This document shows, piece after piece, positions 54,750 through 64,000 of a stretch of 64,000 nt of DNA. The stretch's first letter is position 1. Every line of letters starts with the position of its first letter. Origin of the DNA: Lyophyllum atratum. Its lineage: Eukaryota; Basidiomycota; Agaricomycetes; Agaricales; Lyophyllaceae. The notes beneath the pieces were generated by a model, which was not told the DNA's origin, did not search any database, and saw nothing but the letters and a program-made list of their open reading frames with translations. The stretch lies in assembly GCA_014905825.1 (NCBI GenBank), contig JACGCN010000009.1, forward strand, positions 1,116,001 through 1,180,000, in the 5' to 3' direction. The position numbers and the translations under genes were made by a program.

Positions 54750-57700
54750 CTAGTGGCGCAAGGTGCCCCAACCAGGATTATTCACTTCTATCCCATCCAC
54801 ACCGCCTTTGTATACCGCGTTTGCTACCAGCTTCAAACTGGGGATCTTTAGATCCTGGGCTTCTTTTCCAAGGCTCCATAGACTAACAGCAACGACATTG
54901 GGGCCGGCGTAGTTGAGAATGCCTTGATGCACGACAAAGGAGGTCTGCGGACCAATGTTTGCCACACGCTTTCCGAGCTGCCAGCCGTTCACGTAGAGCT
55001 GGGCTGATATGGTTCAGAGGACACGTAATGAACAAGGATTAAAGCTGGGGAAACCTCTACACACCCCGATAATGTCCAGCTTGTGGATCGAATACGATGG
55101 ATAGCGGGATATCATGATCTTTAGGCAAGTTAAGATTGAACGTTGTGCGGAAGAATCCCACCTGCAGAATACAGTGCACTAAAGTCAGAACCAACGTGAT
55201 CCCAATGTAAACTCTCGTATCAACACTTACCCCAGGGTTCGTGAGTCCTTGAAAAGGCGTACGTGTTTCCCATGCCAAATCATCGAAATTGGGGAGGTGC
55301 CATCCCATTCTCTTCATACGTGGATCAGAGGTCTGGACGCCTTTTACATAATGACCTTTTCACCTCAGCATACAATCCACCTGGAAACTATGAGTTCGTG
55401 CATCCATACCCTGATTTGGAGATTCGTGCTCACTCACCTTCATTCAATATTTTACGTGTCTTGTCAGGAAAGCTTTCCCCTCCAAAGTTTCCTGCCAGTT
55501 TCCATGCAGTGAATTGGGCGTTCTTTGGCCGCCCTTCGAGGTAATAGCCCTAATGGTCGCACTCCAAGATGAAACACGAGTATGGCGCTCTCATGGTATT
55601 AATGCGCACCTGCAAGCCTCGTGGTTGCTGTAGATCACGCTGCCGTCCACCGGGAGTGCAACAGACGACTTGGCCGGCCAGATTTCCGCCCATATGACTG
55701 AGGGCCAACTTGAGTCGAGATGTATGAACGATGGAAGCCCAGATCCATCCTTACTCTTGCAAGACCGTAACATAATTCTCGCCTGACCGGAGCATGTCTA
55801 TAGTTACTGGCCAGGTTTTGTTATCAGTCGCGAGACGCGTATCTGAAGCACCCAGGTAGTGGTCGTTTAGCCATACGGACGCCGCGAAATGAACGCCACC
55901 TGAGACGCTGATGTTCACCGCTGTGGGAGCAGGTAATGACGACTTATGTTCAAAGCTACCGCGCCAGAGGAGATTTCCAGCCTATTGATTGGGAAGAGAG
56001 TGACATGAGAAGGTAAGTAATGCGAAAATAGAAAAGCGCCCACATGGAAGCCATAGTCGTCGGCGTAGAGTATCCAGGGCCCGCCATAGTACGGGGGAAA
56101 AACGTTAGTAGTGGTGGTATGATCAGCCATCACGAGCGACGCATCATTGAAAGTGCTCCTGATCTCAGGAAGTGAGTCGGCGTACTTCCAATGAGCTGTC
56201 ATCAGATCCGGAAGACGGGCCTTCGTCGTAGGACCCGTGAGCCATGCTTCCCATGTGCCTGCATTATTTCTTCGAAGACCAGTAACACGCTGTCCGTTCC
56301 AAGTAATCATGCTCAAGGTACTGGGGCCGAACACCGTGAGTGGTGTTGTAGTGGAGAGATCCCCCGTTAACGCGAGTGTATTCCGCGAGAGAGTTGCGGT
56401 CCGGACAAGATAGGGGCCAGAGATAAGCAGAGGTGCTGACGCGCCAACATCTATAGAGTCAGAGAAGTCTCCTTTGCCAGATACAGTAGGCATCCAAAGA
56501 CTTGTTGCTGTGTCATAGTCAGCGATGACAAGGACTATATTCCTTTTAGAGCTGCTCAGTCGGACAGTTGTGAGTCCCGGTGCAACGGTGAAGTTAATAA
56601 TGAAGGCTTGGCCATCCTGTGCTGCATGTCAACATACCATACTCCCTATGTGATGGCTGCATGACACTAACCTTGCTGTACTCAGTTTGGACTTTGGTCG
56701 CTCCAACGGTGGCTATGTTCGGCGATACTTCCATCGCAAAGGCAACCTCGTAGACTAGACCCTTCGTGCCGTAGACAACAAGGGCATCGTCCCCGTTTAT
56801 TTTGAGTGTTGAAAAAAGCATCGCGGTCGAGTAATGCAGCCTGGAAGGACCGAAGGATAAATCGGTACTTGGAAAGGGATCAGTATTTGTGCTGAGAACA
56901 AGATTGGGATAACGAGCGAGCATACCTAATGATGAATGAATCACGGCCCAACAATGTGGCCCTTCCACCTAGCTGTGGTACCGCTGTTTTGAGCGAGCCT
57001 ACTTTGAGCTTCAGGGATACCGTGGCGCTTGAAGCATGCTGTTAACGCGGATATCCTGCAGAAAACAATAAATAAACAAACGGGTCGCTTGATTTGGTGT
57101 GTCGGATGATGTAAAATGATGAACCAGTCTCCGGATTTTGAAGATGAGTTGTAGAGACGCCAGGAACGGTCGTGTTATCCTCTCCTAGGATTTTAAAGTA
57201 GAAGAAAGAGCCGATCAGCTATTGAACTCAATAATACTGGCGCCATTACCTTTCCAGGTTGTCATTCTGAAGTCGGAAAATGACCGCAGGAAGAGTGATT
57301 GTAGCTTGAGCTCTCCATATTTGGCCGAAAGCTCCCTTGATTCCGTCAATGCAGCGCCATAGTCCTAGAATAAAGAATCAGGTGAAGGAGTGTCGCTTTT
57401 TGAGTGGTTGGTTAATCACATAGGACGTGTATGCATCTAATGAAGCAAGATGCAATGAGATGAATAAGTGGGTGCTATGATGACATACTCGCGTATGGAA
57501 GTTGTCCCCATGATGTGCCACCCTACATGCATAGTCATAACGAAAGCTTGACCCTCTTCAAAGCTAAAACTCACGAAAAACATGTAGAAGTTGACCTAAT
57601 TCATAGTTTTCATGCTAAGGACTAATAAATGGTTCGAACCAAGTACTTACTGCAGTAACTCCATTGGCCCACAAATGGAAATTGTGAACACGCTGGAAAC

Positions 57701-59073
57701 TGTAAAAGCAGATAGGACTTAGCCGTAGAGATAAACGAAGATCTAGAGAGATTACTTCGGGTTTGTTAACTCTCGACAGCCGGCGTAGCCACCCGTGGAA
57801 CCCCATGCATCGTAGGAACCACCTTGGAATCTAGTCATCATGAACGGCGTCACGGTCGCTCATGGTGGATATTAAATACGTACTCTGGAAACATGAAAGG
57901 GATCTCCGGGGTCACAGACTCATGGTATGTCCTCCAGGTCGTCGGGATATCTCTCCAAACATTGGGGTTCGAACAATTGAAGGCTGGGAAGCGTAGAGCA
58001 TACTCGACTTGAATGACATTAATTCAACAGGACGAACACTCACAGACGGGATATGCATCGATGCCATAGATATCCGCGGCATCCACCAGGTTTCGGAACA
58101 TACCTGGGTCGTTGACCATGGTAGGCACAACCTGTCGTAATCCGTTGGATGATTTCTCCACCGACGAAGCAAGCGCAATGTACTCACAATACCCATGTCT
58201 ATCGCCCTCTGACGGAGTTCTTCAACATATTCGTTTTGGCCAGCTTCGGACGGGTCATGTAAGAAACAATATTCCGATGGGCGAGGCACGGTTCAACTCA
58301 CGGCCGTTATAAAACTCGTTTTCGATCTGCAGCATAATTACTGGACCGCCTTGTGTAATCTGGTTTTTTGCAATGACTGGTATTACCGCGTTCCACTGAA
58401 AATCTAGTTAAATTCACTCTAACCAGATATTCTGGGTCAAAAATAAACGCACGTAGTCTTGCCACGAATTGTGGAAGTTCGTGTCATTGCTTCGAAGTTC
58501 CCCATTATACCGATTCCAAGACGGATCACCAGGTATCGTCAGAACGTGCCCTGGAACGCCACCGGCAGTAGTCTCTGCACTGGTCGGTTCAAGCTCCATA
58601 AGATTATATTCGCAGAGGTCTCGTGTAACCCAGATAGCTTACTTGATGTACGGTCCTGGTCGCGCGATGATCCATAATCCAGCTTCTTTGGCAGCATCAA
58701 ACAACGGCTGCAAGTCATTGATCCCTGTCATGTCGATCTCTCCCTGCCTTGGGTTGAGGAGGTGCCAATGAACGTAGATAGAGAGCGCATTGAGCCCTGC
58801 TGCCTTTGCCTTTTGGGTGATGTCTTTCCAGAGTCCAGGTACGGGCAGTCTCCATGTATGAAATTCGCCGGATTGCAGGAATATCCTTTTTCCGCGTATG
58901 AAGAATGAATATTGGTCCCAACCTACTTCGTCAGTCAATCCAGTATTGTTGGCTTTGGTGTACGCGTTATGCGGGCTAATGGAGGATACTCTGGGCTGAG
59001 CCGCGACGGAAATGCTGTGGACAACCCCCAGGAGCGCGAGAAACGTGCTTTTCAGTGACGTGGCGAGATGCAT
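54750..59073 (-). CDS. Secreted GH35 beta-galactosidase, highly fragmented by introns
   Basis: Hydrolyses terminal beta-galactosides outside the cell. The ATG at 59073 starts MHLATSLKSTFLALLGVVHS, a signal peptide. The GH35 barrel includes FFIRGKRIFLQSGEFHTWRL, GLNALSIYVHWHLLNPRQGE, LWIIARPGPYI, and the acid/base signature GGPVIMLQIENEFYNG at 58305-58357. FQGGSYDAWGSTGGYAGCRE lies near 57800. Beta-sandwich domains follow, and the final exon has NGWQLGKRVANIGPQTSFVV ending GWGTLRH at 54750. More than fifteen introns split the gene. The length, about 1,000 residues, fits the fungal LacA type. No inactivating change was seen, though every splice site was not traced. An alternative upstream ATG at 59217 lacks a signal peptide and is less likely. 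Confidence 0.9.
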
Positions 59074-59777
59074 GGGCCTAGAGCGAAGCAAGACGCGACA
59101 AGATGAAACAGAAAACCCGAATGTTATATATAATAGGTAGTGCATCCCAGTACCATAGTCTGCTGACCGCCGCATACGCGACCGGAACGCATGCGGCCCG
59201 TGTAGAGAAGTCTTCACAGGAGCGAAGGAGGGAGATCATGATATGGAGGAGAGACAGTTTTGCAAAGATCGCCATATGCACGTCGCAAGGTGCGTAAGCA
59301 GCTTCGAGTGTGATGCGAGACTGAGAGCGAAAGCTAGGCAATATCATTGACACTGCAAAACGTGTGTACGGGCGTGCGGAGGAGAAGAGGCTTCTGCTCA
59401 TGAGTACAATATGACAACGAAGGTGAATTTGGTCAGAAGAACTTCTCGGCTTGTTCCGTCCTCGAAACTTAAATCGGTGGGCGTGACCAGTGGTGCTGCA
59501 GTGGTGCAGGCATTCCGCAAGTCAATCATGCCAGTCGTTCGTACAACTTTTATTCTTGCGCTGTCCACAGGATCAAGACGCTGCTCGTTGCTATAACCTC
59601 GTGGACGGTGCTCTCCGCCGCCCCATGAGCGACCCCGATAATGGTTAAACTTCAACGGCGCTACGCAATGGCACATCCGAGGATCTCCAATGAGTAAGTG
59701 GTCCAAGATTTCCAGAGTCTATTGTAATGTTCATAAAGCGGCGTACATCGTCTAATGATACAACAAAGTCATTTCTT
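59074..59777. other. Intergenic stretch between beta-galactosidase and OPT transporter
   Basis: It contains the beta-galactosidase promoter and the OPT 3' flank. Short ORFs on both strands have no recognisable features. Confidence 0.5.
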
Positions 59778-62700
59778 TTAGGTTAAAGGCTCTAACACAC
59801 TGAGACTTGGCCTACATTCGACAATTAAAGATCAGAGAATGCAAAATCGAGTAGAACAAAGGATGTACCCAAATGTTTGTCCTTCAGGTAGGAATTTGAG
59901 CGGTGTGCTCTTCCAATCAGCAGTGTTCCTGAACACTGAGTTGCCCCACCTAGTACGTGTTGCGTCAACAGTGACTCTTCGAAACGGATTTTATACAGGT
60001 GGATGATAGAGTAAATTACGCACCAGCTTCGGATGGTGCTGTCCCCGATGTTTCCACTGAGCGGGTATTGTAAGCTGCAAGCATAAATAGTGATTAATAA
60101 CGGCCGGACGAAGCCTTAATGCTGAAGAGCGTACCAAAAAAATATGATAATGACTCCCACCGCCGTCCCAGCATCCAACGCCGCCGACAGCACATCTATC
60201 GTTGACCAACGTAAGCGAGAGCTTCAATTGAGAGGATGTAGGGATGCACAATTATACTTAGCCCAATAAGAGAAATTTTTCCTCCTTACAACATACTGGA
60301 AAAGAAAACCAATGATAGCCCAAGGGACATAGTTGACGGCGCTTGCTGGTGGTATCGAGCCCACGCCTGAGAAGATGAGGCTGGAGTCCAAGTTAGCTGA
60401 TGTAATCGACCAAACCTTCCACCCAATAAAGGCGCGACTATATGTACTCACGGGAAGCTAAGAAGAATTCGAAGTTGGTACGGTGGTACACAAAAAATGG
60501 GAGGAGGCTTACTTTAGATAATTTAAGATACTGTTGGGATATCGTCGTGTGATGAGCCAGAGGATAACGGGGCATGCGGCGCCGATGAGAAAGAAAAATG
60601 ACAAAGCTAACGACGACAGGGTCAACCTGCAACTCTACAACAGACGGGAAGCAATGTCGTACAACTACAAGCCGTTTCAGCGGAGTTCCGTGGTCCCAAG
60701 AATGGAAGTCGCTCACTAATAGATTTGGCCTGAGGAGAACTGCAACTTAGGACCGATAACGCCCCACTACAAATCAATGATTAGAGCCGCGACCTGCAAA
60801 TGGCCAGATAGTGAGAGGCATTACAATAATAGATGCTGTGCCGAAGACTCTCGTCGAGTTGCATGTGAAACTGTGGTAGTTCAGCATCTCCGAACGACTA
60901 CATACGGTTAAAGTGCACGAACTTGTCTTTCTGATCCTCATTGCATAGATCCCTATGCGAGTGTGTTTGTTAGTCTCCAATCCCACACCACGCGGCGCCG
61001 CCAAGGGACTTACGGTATATTCGTGAACATCCTGCGGTTAAAGATTTTGTCAGGAAGACTTACACACAGTGCAACAAGATAAAACTTTCTCACCAAGACA
61101 TGACTCCGAGTTGCACGGTTCCGGCGATGATCGTGGCAACAACCTTGAGGAACAGTGTCAGAATAGGGCGTCCCGGGAGAAGGCTATTACATACTTGACA
61201 CCAAAACATTGGACGCGGTGGGACCTACTTGCCAGCATTAGATGCGAAATATAAGGATCTGAAGGGGCTTGCCTTCATGTAACTATGTCCGAACCCACAG
61301 ATCAACAACTACAAAAATAGGATATTGGACGCGGAGAAACTTACTGGCCAAGTTTGAAATCCGCCGTGAATTGCATAGCTAAAAGTAGGACCAAATCAGC
61401 CATTTGTCCCGCACTACTGATGTCGAAAGCCTACCTTGCGACATCGTTATGTACCCATATGTCTAACATGTAGCGTGATTATCAGTGCCAGGATTCGTGA
61501 TGCTCGAAATTAGTAGGAAATGCACCTTGAACCTGACGAAAGACGCGGATTCGGTTATGATTGGAGCCGAGTACGGAGAAAAGACGGAGGAAGAGCGCAC
61601 ATCATCATCGCATTCGGCTTCCCTAAAATAGGTTTCATATCCGTATCAGCAAGGGTAGCATGAGAAGCGACGAGCAATCCCCACCTGGTATCATGAACCC
61701 AATGATGAGCTCCGTGATAACGCTGCGGGCAGTGGCTTAGCGATAATTATGGTACTTTCACAAGGTGGCCGAAACGCACTTGAGTCCTATTTGGCGATTG
61801 GTGACCGCTTGTATCATGCCTGTAACGCCGTCAGGAGAAGGCAAACGTCGAAAGGGTACGGACATACCTATCGGGATCACATAAATGACGGCTACAGAAA
61901 ATTCCATCAGCGACGGAAGCAGAGTGTCGGAAGAACAATTCCTACAAACGATGAGCGCAATAACCAGCGCCCAGATAGTCATGCCGGCTGGCCACACTTG
62001 GATGCATACACAGGCGAACGTGAAGGTTACAGCTAAAATTCGAAAGGTTGATTTAATATGATTGGAAGAAAAGCTCGGACTCAGAGCTCACCAAAAATAC
62101 ACAGATAGTACCATTCCGGAACTTAGTAGCACATCGGTCAATGTAACTCCTAGGAGAAATGGAATCTGCTGAACAAACCTTGGGGATATTTGGCCATAAG
62201 GCGAGCGTGGATATCTGGCGGTTCACGTAAAGACCGTTTGAATTGCACCTTGATCGGCTTGTAGAAGTGTATGATAGCTGTGACACGCAAATGAGCTTGG
62301 AGCAGTTGACGGAGGGACCAACACTTTTACCATGCGTTATGGTCGCTGAAGTGGACGGATGATGAGTCCACACATCTGATCGCGGAGGCAGGCTACTCAC
62401 CAGCGATGGAAAGGAATGAGAGACCGTATGACACCACGAAAGTTACTCTGAGGAGGTGATGAATGGAATGTTGGCAAAAAATTCCATGCGTGGAACTTAC
62501 GACAGATATACAGGGCTGTAATCCCTATACGCCTGAACGCGGATACTAGCCTGCTCGTCAATGATTTTAGTCAAGTTATATGGTCGCCCGGTATTGTCGT
62601 AAGCCCTAGATGAAGAGATCCTAACACACAACGCATGTGAATTTAGTACCCGTCGATTTCGCGCGAGGACTCACGGCATGTACTGGCTGAAGAACACGTT

Positions 62701-64000
62701 GTTGTACTGTCAACCAATGGAATCAGGACATTCGTTCTTTTACCATAAAGGCAAACACAAACGTATAGGATGGGCGTCAAAAACCCTTGTGGAAATTGAG
62801 CGTGACGTTTTCTGTCGTCGGAATGAAGTACGTACAATAGAAGAAGAAGAAGCCGATCATAACATTGGCCTCAGCCCACCCTGAACGCCTATGAGATCAA
62901 GAGAAGTGAGGCAGAAAATTAATGTTCATACAAGGTGTCGCAAGTCTGGAAAGAGAGATGAGAGGTGAAATCGTAGAAGGCACCTATATAGAAAGCTTAC
63001 GGGCTGCCGATGAACGCAATTTCGTTCCAGTCGAACGTAAGAAGGGAAAATCCCAATCCGCTCCGATAGCCAAACATTTGATTGATTTTCTACATTTATA
63101 GTGATCAGTGTAACATTGTGGACAGGGACCAACCTAAACGTACGACGTTCTTTGGGGCCGCCCAACATACCTACCCAAAGGGTTTAGCGGTGGTTAGAAG
63201 AATATGGCAAAATACGAAATACCCATGTGAAGACACTGAGGTGTGTTAGAACATAAATATTGATGCATTAGTAAAGCGTACCTCAAAGCCTGGAAGAGAT
63301 ATCCAGGAACGAAATCTGTGTCGAGATTTAAGCATTGATACACCACCAAATATTGCGCACTAACACCATAACGTCGCGCCTACGAATGCGTAGAGAAAAT
63401 ACTTCTCTCTACTCAAACCTTCGTGTTGCCCAATGCCAGCATAGCTTTGGGAGTGTAACGTGTTAAATAGAGCACAAGATACAAGGGCGTTAGGCCAAAC
63501 TGAGCATGGTACATTGAGTGCGGCGAATGGTGCATGTTGAAAATACGGAACGTACTCATCGACGGCGGTGTCACGAGGAATCGGCGAGCAACGCCTCCGA
63601 TCGAGAAGCCAATGAGTTGGGTGGACATGACAAGCAGCCATTGATCTAGAAAGCCCTGATGTTAGACTACGTAGCGATGGCGAGACCAAGGCCATACAAG
63701 TAAATGGAAAGATTTGAGTGTAATAGACCCGCTGAACGGCGATAATATCAGTCGCATAAGCTGTCTGAGCCCCTACTCCGGCCATAATGGTCACAAGCAC
63801 CTGCGGATAACGGCGGGGATACCTTTAGTGATGAACACATATCTGCAGCGCGACGATTACATACATGCTCTTTGATGCTGAAAGGCCCGGGATTGATTTC
63901 GAAGCCGAATATCGTTTTATTTGGAAGAAATCTCGCCCACATACGACCGAGAGGAAATACCAGTAGCTGTGCCACGAGCTTGTTACGAAGAGATTCTGGT
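59778..64000 (-). CDS. OPT-family oligopeptide transporter (5' end beyond the window)
   Basis: Proton-coupled importer of small peptides or related compounds. The gene enters from the right edge. The first visible exon gives LVAQLLVFPLGRMWARFLPN and the family hallmark NPGPFSIKEHV, followed by LVTIMAGVGAQTAYATDIIA, VQRVYY, MSTQLIGFSIGGVARRFLV, NTLHSQSYAGIGQHEG and SREKYFLYAFVGA. Near the C-terminus PPASAVNYVPWAIIGFLFQY, VLSAALDAGTAVGVIIIFF and YPLSGNIGDSTIRSW are typical OPT motifs. The last exons read WGNSVFRNTADWKSTPLKFL and end in TAA at 59778-59780. The gene is cut by 20 or so introns, some exons being under 60 bp. Substrate not predictable. Confidence 0.92.

Overview
The window is nuclear DNA of a filamentous basidiomycete, most likely a mushroom-forming agaricomycete. 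The genes are split by many introns of about 50 nt with GT(R)NGT and YAG ends. Several proteins belong to types I associate with agaricomycetes: a Ty3/gypsy Gag of the agaricomycete kind, a sphingolipid C9-methyltransferase, F-box proteins and lineage-specific hypotheticals. No bacterial-style operons are present. Family names come from recognising motifs by eye; no database search was run.

Layout. 1-8 kb is transposon-rich: the 3' end of an unknown gene, an unknown multi-exon gene broken by a solo LTR, degenerate palindrome-bearing repeats, a decayed gag-protease relic, and a small insertion element flanked by a perfect 245-bp duplication. 8-26 kb is a housekeeping block: PTPA (PP2A activator), the SURF6/Rrp14 ribosome-biogenesis factor, acetyl-CoA synthetase, a CM1-domain microtubule-organising protein, COP9 signalosome subunit 3, an F-box protein and a secreted fungalysin protease. 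26-30 kb holds two lineage-specific proteins and a decayed PMS1-type MutL relic. 30.7-33.2 kb is glycyl-tRNA synthetase. 33.6-36.2 kb is a second, larger copy of the element seen at 7.5 kb, carrying a truncated Mei2-like gene. 36.2-38.5 kb has no convincing gene.

38.5-45.5 kb holds serine palmitoyltransferase LCB2, histidyl-tRNA synthetase and a sphingolipid C9-methyltransferase-type enzyme, all on the minus strand, so two sphingolipid enzymes lie within 7 kb. Next come an intron-containing tRNA-Val, an uncharacterised gene, a secreted repeat protein, YIF1, two more tRNA-Val genes, a hAT-like non-autonomous element and another lineage-specific gene. At 52.9-54.5 kb the block unknown gene / tRNA-Val / methyltransferase 5' end recurs in inverted orientation as a decayed copy. 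The window ends with a GH35 beta-galactosidase and an OPT oligopeptide transporter that runs off the right edge.

The most unusual features are: (1) two related elements at 7.5 and 33.6 kb with a 3' hairpin and subterminal inverted repeats, one carrying a Mei2-like fragment and the other bordered by a 245-bp duplication of the PTPA 3' end; (2) the inverted duplication with tRNA-Val at its centre; (3) a solo LTR whose precise removal rejoins a host reading frame; (4) the MutL relic; (5) two aminoacyl-tRNA synthetase genes that both show an upstream in-frame start encoding a mitochondrial-type presequence.
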